Source: CAYRRR01 sp964426755 (GTDB lineage: Bacteria > Patescibacteriota > Saccharimonadia > Saccharimonadales > JAGQNJ01). From it: a DNA stretch of 38,072 bases. This document shows positions 1 through 8,500 of the stretch, piece by piece (the first letter of the stretch is position 1; each line of letters opens with the position of its first letter). The stretch covers positions 1 to 38,072 of the forward strand of contig CAYRRR010000007.1 in assembly GCA_964426755.1 (NCBI GenBank), written 5' to 3'. The position numbers and the translations under genes were made by a program. The notes beneath the pieces are model-generated. The model was not told the DNA's origin, made no database searches, and saw only the letters and a list, made by a program, of their open reading frames with translations.

Positions 1-91
1 TAACTGGATCAAGCTTGCCTTCACGAGCAAGCTTAGTAAAATCTTGACCGAACTGCTCTAGGGGTTTCTTGTTGTCTTCTTGTGGTTGCAT
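1..91 (-). CDS. Clp/Hsp100 AAA+ ATPase (ClpB/ClpC-like), N-terminal fragment
   Basis: Only the first 30 codons lie in the window; the gene runs off the left edge. After about 11 residues the protein reads LEQFGQDFTKLAREGKLDPV, which matches the linker and start of the D1 AAA+ module of ClpB/ClpC-type unfoldases. The usual N-terminal Clp domain of about 140 residues is therefore absent. The ATG follows a strong AGGAGG Shine-Dalgarno, and a perfect CIRCE operator lies upstream, so HrcA repression and heat-shock induction are expected. ClpB (disaggregase) and ClpC (unfoldase for ClpP) cannot be told apart from this fragment. Confidence 0.82.
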   Translation of the reverse strand, partial: MQPQEDNKKPLEQFGQDFTKLAREGKLDPV

Positions 92-112
92 AGTTTCGCC
101 TCCTATAATTCA

Positions 113-141
113 AGTGTATATAATTAGCACTCTCAGTGCAA
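113..141 (-). promoter_or_regulatory. Sigma70-type promoter of the clp gene
   Basis: On the minus strand TTGCAC (136-141) and TACACT (113-118) are separated by 17 bases. The -35 box and part of the spacer lie within the CIRCE element, a typical layout for HrcA repression. The predicted transcript has a short leader containing AGGAGG before the ATG at 91. Confidence 0.6.
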
Positions 142-150
142 GAGTGCTAA
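124..150 (-). promoter_or_regulatory. CIRCE operator (HrcA binding site)
   Basis: TTAGCACTC, nine spacer bases, then GAGTGCTAA: a perfect inverted repeat identical to the CIRCE consensus bound by the heat-shock repressor HrcA. It overlaps the -35 box of the minus-strand clp promoter, so bound HrcA would block RNA polymerase. The symmetric site could also affect any plus-strand transcript starting here. No hrcA, groEL or dnaK is in the window. Confidence 0.95.
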
Positions 151-168
151 TACATCACAAAGTCGATA

Positions 169-374
169 AGGTCTAGGAAACAGGTCAGCTTTCCGGCTGT
201 TTGTTCCTTCAGGACGATAGGGGCCGGGTTCGAACTGACTTACAGGGGTGACTACGAAAGAACCGTCCTTTCGAACGGTTCCAACATTTGTGCCGTATTA
301 TCGGCATAACTCGTTCTTGACTGACCAAGAAGAGAAGTTATTGTAGGTCTAGGAACTAGGTCTACACTTTTCTC
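169..374 (+). ncRNA. Candidate structured non-coding RNA, family not recognised
   Basis: This gap has no convincing ORF but is dense in secondary structure. Hairpins: AGGAA..UUCCU with an inner CAGC/GCUG (177-209); GAACCGT/ACGGTTC (260-281), whose loop CTTTCG can also pair with CGAAAG at 255-260, a possible pseudoknot or switch; TGCCG/CGGCA (291-306); TTCTTG/CAAGAA (314-331). GGTCAG at 183-188 is complementary to CTGACC at 321-326, a possible long-range contact. The last hairpin (341-367) is an 11-bp stem that needs two G-U pairs available only in plus-strand RNA, and CTTTTCTCT follows it like an intrinsic terminator; this favours plus orientation. I could not match it to tmRNA, RNase P RNA, SRP RNA or 6S RNA. 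Both ends are approximate. Confidence 0.4.
341..374 (+). terminator. Possible intrinsic terminator of the structured RNA
   Basis: TGTAGGTCTAG, loop GAA, CTAGGTCTACA: an 11-bp stem including a tandem G-U/U-G step, followed by CTTTTCTCT. On the opposite strand the two G-U pairs become A-C mismatches, so the plus strand is the better reading. Confidence 0.4.
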
Positions 375-383
375 TGCTGGGTC

Positions 384-458
384 TGGCTCCGGGGATAGGA
401 TTCGAACCTACGACCTAGTGGTTAACAGCCACCCGCTCTACCGCTGAGCTACCCCGGA
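384..458 (-). tRNA. tRNA-Asn(GTT)
   Basis: Read on the minus strand this is a full cloverleaf: acceptor TCCGGGG pairing with CCCCGGA, a D arm with AGCTCAGCGGTAGAGC, anticodon loop CTGTTAA with anticodon GTT, and a T arm with GGTTCGAATCC. The discriminator is G and the 3' CCA is encoded. It is 75 nt long with no intron. Confidence 0.95.
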
Positions 459-470
459 ATACGAATGAAT

Positions 471-499
471 ATTATATACAATTTCGGTATTTTCCACAA
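471..499 (-). promoter_or_regulatory. Promoter of tRNA-Asn
   Basis: On the minus strand TTGTGG (494-499), a 17-base spacer and TATAAT (471-476) lie 12 bases before the mature 5' end of tRNA-Asn. The -10 is consensus and the -35 is partial. The only other gene nearby points the other way. Confidence 0.6.
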
Positions 500-557
500 T
501 CAGTTTTAGACACTATCAAATCTATAAAAAAGTTTATGTTTACATCTCAAAAAATGA

Positions 558-597
558 TAAAATTAGTACATTATTAAACTGTAGACGTACAGGTAGA
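558..597 (+). promoter_or_regulatory. 5' element of the first giant surface protein gene (shared with its paralog)
   Basis: A -10-like TAAAAT (558-563) is followed by CTGTAGACGTACAG (579-592), an inverted repeat able to form a 5-bp hairpin, then five bases to the ATG at 598. The same arrangement (TAAAAT 5506-5511, repeat 5526-5539) precedes the paralog. No clear Shine-Dalgarno is seen between the hairpin and the start. The conservation suggests an expression element, possibly an RNA hairpin or a protein binding site. Confidence 0.5.
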
Positions 598-3500
598 ATG
601 GGTAAAATTAAAGAGAAGACAAGACAGGTGGCACGCACGGCGTCTCACAAAACCAAGCGCGCCTCTATAAAAACTGCGAAAGTTGCCGTCAAGACAGCTC
701 GCGTTGGCGCATCGAGCGCTAAAAAAGTTTCGCAGACTAAGTCGTATCAACGAGCCCACCGTTCATACAAAAAAGCCCATCGCAAGATAGCAGAAACACC
801 TCATAAACACCTCATGGAGCAATCACCTCGCTACGCCGCCTGGCATGCCTGGCGTCTGGGGCGCGTACATCATGGTCATATTCATGGCACGTTAGTTATC
901 GCTTGGGCGTTACTGGTGATTTCTTTGGTTGGAGTTATAGTTCCGTCAGCAGCGGCTCTTAGTGTGTGGGAGCAAAACGATTGGACGGGCGGTCAAGGCT
1001 CTAACAGTAGTAATCAATATAGCGACGCAGATAATATTGACCCTGCCACATCTGGACAGTTAACGTTGGCACAAACTGACAACCCATTTACCAACTACTC
1101 TTTAGATAGCAATATTGATGGTTGGAATGGGATGGGGTTATCGCACGACACCTCTATTAAGTATTCGGGAAATGGCGCGGCAAAAATTACAGCTGGTGGC
1201 GTATCAAGTACAAATTTTTATGCACAATTAACAAATGACGGTAATTTAAATCAAAGACGAAGTGCAGGTGGAGACTTTAATGGTGATGGTAGGGATGATC
1301 TAGCCGTTGCAAACTATAGTGCAAATACGATATCAATCTATAACGGGCAGGCCAACGGCACACTTGCATCACCTACCGATGTAAGCACGCTAGCAAATCC
1401 GTACGATATAGCCGTTGCTGATTTTAACCAAGATGGTCATTCTGACATGGTAGTTGCCTACGGCCCAAGCACCTCGATGTCTGTTTTTATAAATAACGGG
1501 AGCGGTAATTTTAGCCGCACCGACTACTCCGGGACACAAAATACGTGCGGGGTCACAACTGGTCGATTTAATAACGATCCTTATCCCGATCTTGCCTTTA
1601 TGTGTCAATCGACCACAGCCTACAAGATTTATATGAATAATGGTGACGGTACGTTTCCGGCTTCTCCGACTCAATATACCGCCGGGCCTTCTACCTCTAT
1701 CAGGGTTTTAGCAGCCGTAGACATTAATGGAGACGGGTATGATGACCTTACTATCGGTTTACAAAATCAATCGACTTGCCAGGTCTATTATTCTTTGAGT
1801 AATGGTTCGGCTTTTGAGAATAACATTACCCACACCTTAAATGACTGCGGAACTACAACCTCCAATGGAGCGTCCGTAGGCGGGGGTGATTTTAACGGCG
1901 ATGGCTATGGAGATATTGCTATTGGCCGTAGAACGGGTACTGGCGGCACAAGTGCAAGTCAGCGAAATATGATGACAATTTTATTTGGTAATGCTGACGG
2001 CAGTTTAAATAATCAGGCTGACTACACCGCCAATAGTGGCGTGCAAAACGAAGGAATACTGATGACCGGCGACTTTAACATGGATGGAAAGCTTGATATA
2101 GCAATGGTTCATCAAGCACAAAATATTCCAATATATTTAAATAATGGAGACGGTACTTTTGCGGCTAAAACTGACTATTCTACCTCGGCTAACGTTTTTT
2201 GGGGCACTGTACTAGACACTAATGGCGACGGTAAGCCAGATATAGCAACTACCTATAACAATGCCAGTTCATCAAGCGGAGTCACCGGTATTTTTATCAA
2301 TCGTACCGGCGGTGATGCGATGACACAAGTACTTAATCTTGGCGATACAGAGACTTATAATTTTGAGGCGTACGCATATACGAACGGAGACGCGGTAACC
2401 AGCGCAGACGCCGAGCTATTTATTAATGGCGTACCGATTGCAACCACCTTTTCACCCACCGATACGGCCGGCTGGTATAAACTTACTGCTGAAGTTACCG
2501 GAACCGATGATTTACGTAGTTATGGCATTGTCGCTAAACAAGGTAAAGTGGTTATTGTTGACGAGGTTTCACTTTACCGCTATCACGAGAACGGCACGTT
2601 GACGTCAGTAATTTTTGATTTGGGTTTTGGGGGCGATTGGGGTGCGGTAACATTCGCAACCTCTCACATTAGCTTAACGACCGTTAAAGTGCGTACGAGT
2701 AACAGCCCTTCTATGAGCGGTGCGCCGGCGTTTAATGGCTGCCCTGCTCTTACTAGTGGAACTGATCTGACCGATCAAGTTTGTATTACGAACAATGATC
2801 GGTATGTACAATACCAAATAACACTTTCAGCCGATGGAGATACACGTCCAACCTTTACCGAGATTGGTATTGCCTATGAGCCATGGGATGTTAATCCGCC
2901 TACCGTAAACGCATCTAATATTTTAATGAAGAAAGAGGCTGGCGGTGATAGCGTTAGTTCAAATGGTTGGACAAATGGTGCGCAGCCTTACTTTGAATGG
3001 ACGGCTGGAGTTGACGGCGAGGGCGAAAGCGGAATTAAAGGCTATTGTCTTTATCTTGGACAAGACTCTACGGCCGACCCCACCACGACAAAAGGCCTGG
3101 TGGGCACGAGTCCGCTAAACTCCGAAGGGGCCTGTCAGTTTGCAGTGAGTTCAACAAATGTAGATTTAAGTAATGACGGCCTTATCGCCACGGCGTTAAC
3201 CACCTCAAATGATCCCTATTACTTAAATATCCGTGCTTTTGATAATGCAGGTAATGTCATTGGCAGTAATGCTCAATTTCAGTTTAGGTTTGATAATACT
3301 GCACCGGTCAACCCCTTTTATGTATCTTCGCCGTCACAATTTGTAGCCAATAAAGAGGTTACTTTAACATGGCCCACTAGCGGCGGTGAAGCGCCGTCTG
3401 ATGCTAACTCAGGTTTAGCGGGTCTACAATATCGTATCGGAGCGGATTCAAGCTGGTATGGCGACGGTGAAGGCGGCGATGGATTGCTTGAAAACGACGG

Positions 3501-5457
3501 CTCATACACCACGCGTGAAGATCCTGACTTTGAGAATATTGTCGATGGCAATAATGTCGTGTACATTCGTACCTGGGATAATGCCGGAAACGTCACTTCT
3601 CAATACGTAACCACGGTCATTAAGTTAAACACCTCTTCACCAAGCAGTCCGCAAAATGTGACGGCTACACCTAGCATAAACACGACTAACAGTTTTGCGT
3701 TTTCTTGGGCAGTGCCAAATGCATTTCAAGGTTCGGCCAATAATATCACTTATTGCTACACAGTAAACACGACACCAACGCTAAATACGTGTACATACAC
3801 AGCTGCGGGCGTGACAAGTATACCTGAAGGCGCATACGCTACCCAGCCGGGTGAAAATACCTTTTATGTGGTAGCTAAAGATGAAGCCGGTAATATTAAT
3901 TATGCTACTGCCGCTAGTACAACTTTTACGGCCGATACCGCCGCCCCGGGCATACCGCTTGATCTTGACATTGCTGATGTATCAATTAAAACCAACTCAT
4001 CTTGGCGCCTTGCGCTGTCATGGAACACCCCAACAGACGCAGGTGCCGGTGTGGCTTCGTATAGAGTGTTTCGATCAACTGACAATAATAACTTTACGCA
4101 AATTGCTTCTACCGCGGGTACCAGTTATATCGATACCGGCTTAAGCGAAGTTAAGTATTTTTACAAAGTTCGTGCCTGTGACAGCGCTAATAATTGCGGA
4201 GCGTTTAGTTCAATAGTTAATCTGACCCCTACCGGAAAGTTTACTTCCCCCGCTACATTAACGGCGCAACCAGCCGTATCTGGTGTGAGTACCAAGAAAG
4301 CCACAATCAAATGGGCCACTAACAGAACTAGCGACAGCAAAATTTCACTTGGCACGAAGCCTGGTGAGTATGCTCCGTTTCAAGTTGCAAGCGCAGAACA
4401 AGTAACTGATCACAAGATTGAGCTCAATAATCTAACCCCCGGCACAACTTACTACGCGAAAGCCAGCTGGACGGATGTGGATGGTAATACTGGTTCATCA
4501 AGCGAGTTTACGTTTAAAACCGAACCCGCGCCTTCAACGCAAGAAGTTCAAGCCTCACGTGTTACGCTGTCTACTGCGCAAATAACCTTTACTTCGGTGA
4601 GCGCCGCAAAAGTAGTTATTCAATACGGCCGATCAGATAGCTTTGGGGGCGTAAAAGAAATTCAAACCTCTTTGTCAAAATCTACCTACACCGTAGAACT
4701 AAATGGATTAGATGATGGCTCCAAATACCTATATAGACTTAATACATTTGATAGCGAAGGTAACGAATACACTGGCAGCACCGTTCTGTCTTTCACTACC
4801 CCTGCTCGACCGCGGATTGAAAATCTTCGTTTGCAACCGGTTGAGGGTGAACCCACCAGTACGCAACGTATAACCTGGACGACAAACGTGCCGACATCTT
4901 CACTAGTACGATACAACACTGCTGGCGGACCCGGGCGTGAAGTAAGTGACTCGGCGCTGGTAACCGAACATGAGATAACTATCAAAGGCTTGCAAGACGA
5001 TACCGATTATACGTTTGTGGCCGAATCGCGCGACAAAGACGGCAACTTGGCAGTCTCAGATGCACAAAATCTGCGCACCGCCCTCGATACACGGCCACCA
5101 AAGATTAGTGATGTAATTGTAGAAACGGCTATACGAGGTACCGGCGCGGAGGCTCGGGGACAAATAGTTATTTCATGGACGACAGACGAGCCGGCAACCA
5201 GCCAAGTGGGCTATTCTGAGGGCTCAACAACAAGCAACTTCAATAATAAGACTTCTGAAGATACGGGGCTAGCCACTGAACACGTGGTGATTATTTCTGA
5301 CCTGCCTACTTCAAGGGTTTATAGCGTCCAGCCTATTTCTAAGGATCGTTCCGGTAATAGTGGGACGGGTGAAGCTGGTACGGCCATAATAGGACGTGCT
5401 TCTGACAATATTATTACCATTGTGCTTAATACCCTCAGAAAGGTGTTTGGTTTTTAA
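598..5457 (+). CDS. Giant membrane-anchored surface protein, FG-GAP propeller plus Ig/FN3-like stalk (paralog 1)
   Basis: This is a 1619-residue protein. Residues 1-97 are a polybasic Lys/Arg/Ala-rich tail ending in a histidine-rich stretch (ETPHKHLMEQSPRYAAWH, then HHGHIH). Residues 98-120 are hydrophobic, so the protein is probably a signal anchor with the rest outside; a cleavage site after SAAA is possible. Residues about 225-560 hold seven FG-GAP/VCBS units with Ca-binding DxNxDGxxD loops, the number for a seven-bladed propeller as in integrin alpha. A jelly-roll-like segment (about 580-660) follows, then several Ig/FN3-like modules with DNAGNV and GTTYYAK-type motifs to the C-terminus, which ends LRKVFGF. 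Likely an adhesin or cell-contact protein; the ligand is unknown. It is a tandem duplicate of the gene at 5545. Confidence 0.88.
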   Translation: MGKIKEKTRQVARTASHKTKRASIKTAKVAVKTARVGASSAKKVSQTKSYQRAHRSYKKAHRKIAETPHKHLMEQSPRYAAWHAWRLGRVHHGHIHGTLVIAWALLVISLVGVIVPSAAALSVWEQNDWTGGQGSNSSNQYSDADNIDPATSGQLTLAQTDNPFTNYSLDSNIDGWNGMGLSHDTSIKYSGNGAAKITAGGVSSTNFYAQLTNDGNLNQRRSAGGDFNGDGRDDLAVANYSANTISIYNGQANGTLASPTDVSTLANPYDIAVADFNQDGHSDMVVAYGPSTSMSVFINNGSGNFSRTDYSGTQNTCGVTTGRFNNDPYPDLAFMCQSTTAYKIYMNNGDGTFPASPTQYTAGPSTSIRVLAAVDINGDGYDDLTIGLQNQSTCQVYYSLSNGSAFENNITHTLNDCGTTTSNGASVGGGDFNGDGYGDIAIGRRTGTGGTSASQRNMMTILFGNADGSLNNQADYTANSGVQNEGILMTGDFNMDGKLDIAMVHQAQNIPIYLNNGDGTFAAKTDYSTSANVFWGTVLDTNGDGKPDIATTYNNASSSSGVTGIFINRTGGDAMTQVLNLGDTETYNFEAYAYTNGDAVTSADAELFINGVPIATTFSPTDTAGWYKLTAEVTGTDDLRSYGIVAKQGKVVIVDEVSLYRYHENGTLTSVIFDLGFGGDWGAVTFATSHISLTTVKVRTSNSPSMSGAPAFNGCPALTSGTDLTDQVCITNNDRYVQYQITLSADGDTRPTFTEIGIAYEPWDVNPPTVNASNILMKKEAGGDSVSSNGWTNGAQPYFEWTAGVDGEGESGIKGYCLYLGQDSTADPTTTKGLVGTSPLNSEGACQFAVSSTNVDLSNDGLIATALTTSNDPYYLNIRAFDNAGNVIGSNAQFQFRFDNTAPVNPFYVSSPSQFVANKEVTLTWPTSGGEAPSDANSGLAGLQYRIGADSSWYGDGEGGDGLLENDGSYTTREDPDFENIVDGNNVVYIRTWDNAGNVTSQYVTTVIKLNTSSPSSPQNVTATPSINTTNSFAFSWAVPNAFQGSANNITYCYTVNTTPTLNTCTYTAAGVTSIPEGAYATQPGENTFYVVAKDEAGNINYATAASTTFTADTAAPGIPLDLDIADVSIKTNSSWRLALSWNTPTDAGAGVASYRVFRSTDNNNFTQIASTAGTSYIDTGLSEVKYFYKVRACDSANNCGAFSSIVNLTPTGKFTSPATLTAQPAVSGVSTKKATIKWATNRTSDSKISLGTKPGEYAPFQVASAEQVTDHKIELNNLTPGTTYYAKASWTDVDGNTGSSSEFTFKTEPAPSTQEVQASRVTLSTAQITFTSVSAAKVVIQYGRSDSFGGVKEIQTSLSKSTYTVELNGLDDGSKYLYRLNTFDSEGNEYTGSTVLSFTTPARPRIENLRLQPVEGEPTSTQRITWTTNVPTSSLVRYNTAGGPGREVSDSALVTEHEITIKGLQDDTDYTFVAESRDKDGNLAVSDAQNLRTALDTRPPKISDVIVETAIRGTGAEARGQIVISWTTDEPATSQVGYSEGSTTSNFNNKTSEDTGLATEHVVIISDLPTSRVYSVQPISKDRSGNSGTGEAGTAIIGRASDNIITIVLNTLRKVFGF

Positions 5458-5505
5458 ATACCGGGCCGTGCGATAAAAGCTTATGATTATCACATGAGAA
5501 GATGC

Positions 5506-5544
5506 TAAAATAATAAGGATACAAACTGTAGACGTACAGATAGA
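5506..5544 (+). promoter_or_regulatory. 5' element of the second giant surface protein gene
   Basis: TAAAAT (5506-5511), then CTGTAGACGTACAG (5526-5539) and five bases to the ATG at 5545, duplicating the arrangement upstream of 598. The 87-bp gap before it has no clear terminator, so read-through from paralog 1 is possible. Confidence 0.5.
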
Positions 5545-8500
5545 ATGGGTAAAATTAAAGAAAAATCTAAACGCGTAGTGCGTGTTGCGTCTCATCAGAC
5601 AAAACGCGCTACGGTTAAAACGGTAAAAGCCGCAAAAACTACGGCTGCTTTGACAGCTAAGGGAGCTAAGCGTGTTGCCCGTACCAAGACCTACCAAAAA
5701 GCCCATAAATCATACAAAAAAACTCACCACAAGATTGCAGAAACACCTCATAAACACCTCATGGAACAATCGCCTCGTTATGCCGCCTGGCATAATTGGC
5801 AATATAAGCGATTACATCATGGTCACGTGCATGCGACGATTGCTTTTGCTTGGGTGGCGTTGGTTGTCTTGCTGGTAAGCAGCGTTACGCCTTCTCTATC
5901 GGCCCTAAGCACCTGGACCCAAACTGATTGGAGCGGCGGCCAAGGCACCAGTACAGAAAATCAGTTTTCGAACAAAGAAAATATAGAAGTCGGTGATGGC
6001 TCTTTTAGTATTTCACCGCGGAATCATTTAGATAATGGCAGTTTTGAAGAAAACTTGAACGGTTGGCACGCTACTTCCAGCACGACAGGTACATTCTCTT
6101 CGCCCTTGGTCTATTCGGCAGGCAGTAATACTTACAGTACTACCACAGGAGACTTAAATGGTGATGGATATCCTGACATCATAGCTCCAAATTATCAGAG
6201 TCATACAGTATCGGTATTTATAAATAATAAGAACGCAGGCTTTGAGCCTAAGGTGGATTACAATACCGGTAATGGTCCAGTCAATTCGATTATCGCAGAT
6301 GTTGATGGAGATGGCGATAATGATATAGTAACCTCAAACTTTGACGCAGGTACTATTTCAGCTCTTAAAAATAATGGCAATGGTACATTTAACCCTAAAA
6401 CAGATTTTGTCGCAGGTACGATTCCGTATGGCATCCAGGCGATTAATCTTAACAATGACTCTTTTGTTGATATTGTGGTTTCAAACTATAACGCGAACAC
6501 AGTTTCATTACTAACAAATACAGGTGATGGAGCGTTTGGCTCCAGGGTTACACTTCCAGCAGCTTCTTCGCCTTCAAAACTAGATGTAGGCGATATCAAC
6601 AATGATGGCTATGACGACATAGCTGTTAGTGGCTATGCAGTAGGTAATAATAAAATATCTGTCATTATCAATAATAGAGATGGCTCATTTGCGCCAAAAG
6701 TTGACTATACTGTAGGTACACGACCGTATGGCATCAAAATAAAGGACATGAACGGGGATAATAGGCCAGATATAATCGTTGCAAATTATAGCTCAGGAAA
6801 TGTTTCATATCTAGCGAATCAAGGAGATGGCTCATTTGCGCCAAAAGTTGATTTTTCTGCGGGAAGCGGTCCCTATGGCCTTAAGGTTGAAGATATCAAT
6901 GGGGATGGGCATCAGGACATCATAGTGGCCAGCTTCGGTTCGCAAAGCGCATCGATATTGTTGGGCCAAGGCAGCGGGGTATTCTCTTCCCCGCAAAATA
7001 TTCCTAGCGGTGCATCGACGCGTGACTTGGACGTTGCTGATCTTAATAATGATGGTGCGCCTGATTTAATAGTAAGCCACAGCGCTAGTATGAATAGAAT
7101 CTCAGTATTCTTTAATAATTCTAATATTAAGTTCAGTAGCAATGAAAATCAGACATACAAAGATTCAGCAAAATCAGTAAAGTTAATTTCTTCGTCTACA
7201 TCTGGAGTTTTTCATAGGCCAATGAATGTTGGAGCTGGAGCGCAGCGTACGCTGGAAATGTTTGTATACACAAACGGTAGCGAGGTGACTTCTGATGACG
7301 CTTCACTGTACGTAAATAATGCAGTCGTTTCTACAGTCTACACAAGTACAAATGAGCCAGGATGGTATAAGCTTTCAACTACCGTTACAGGCACCGGAAC
7401 TTTGCAAAAATATGGTATCCAAGTAGAGCCTGACAAGACTCTATATATTGATAATGCGTCCCTTAAAGACTACACTACCGGTTCACTGACGTCGGCTATT
7501 TATGATGTGACGTTTGGGGCTGATTGGGGTACCTTACTCTATGAAACTTCTGGATCTGGCACTGTAGGGGTGAAAGTGCGTTCCGGTAATAATGCGGATA
7601 TGAGTGATGCATCAGATTTTGCAGGATGCCCCGAACATACTTCTGGCACTGATCTTACAGGCCAAACTTGTATGACTGATAACCATCGGTATGTCCAGTA
7701 TCAGGTTAACCTTGTGTCTAATGCAGCTACTACGCCTGTGTTTGAAAGCATAAGCATACATTACACTCCCTGGGATCAAGTGCCGCCACCAGTGAATGCT
7801 TCTAGCATTATTATGAAAAAATCTGCAGGCGGCGAGGTCATTAATTCTAATGACTGGACGAATGGCTCGACACCCTACTTTGAATGGACGGCGGCCGAGG
7901 ATGATGAAGATGGACAAGGAATCAGGGGCTATTGTCTATACCTGGGGCAGGACTCTACCGCAGACCCAGTTACCACTAAAGGCCTGCTTGGTACCGGGTC
8001 GCTAGACACAAACAATACGTGTCCGTTTGCGGTTGCAGCCACGCACATAGATACTGCGACGGCTAACTATATTGGCACAGCCTTAAGTAGCTCGGCTTCT
8101 CCCTATTACTTAAATATTAAGGCTATTGATGAGGGCTTTAATGTTTTTGACGGCGAGTCGGCTCAGTTTCAGTTTCGTTTTGATAATACATCACCAAAAA
8201 ATCCTGAGTTTATAACTGCGCCTTCGCAATTTGTTTCTAGTAAAGAAGTTACGTTGACTTGGCCAACAAGCGGAAACGATGCAGCCAGTGACGCTCATGC
8301 CGGACTGGCGGGGCTCCAGTATCGTATCGGCGCAAGCGGCACTTGGTTTGGTGCTGCACACAATGGCAGCCAGGACACATCGGATCTGCTGGCCAATAAC
8401 GGCTCATATACTACCGTTGATCCCGAAGATTTTGATGTTATGCAAGAAGGTAATAACGTGGTATATTTCCGAACCTGGGATCAAGCCGGAAACGTTAGCA

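Noticed and set aside
177..209. SRP RNA-like GGTCAG followed by a hairpin
   Set aside because: The conserved GGAA tetraloop and the asymmetric AGCAG loop of SRP domain IV are missing.
169..374. Reading the structured gap as tmRNA (ssrA), prompted by GGGGCCGGGTTCGAAC at 219-234
   Set aside because: A tmRNA needs a 3' end with a T arm and CCA that pairs with its 5' end about 350 bases on, and a tag ending in an Ala-rich stop. The downstream DNA holds tRNA-Asn on the other strand, the GGTTCGA context lacks pairing T-arm stems, and no convincing tag frame was found.
5311..5706. 131-residue minus-strand frame across the junction of the two surface genes
   Set aside because: It is antisense to conserved coding sequence of both paralogs and has no ribosome binding site.
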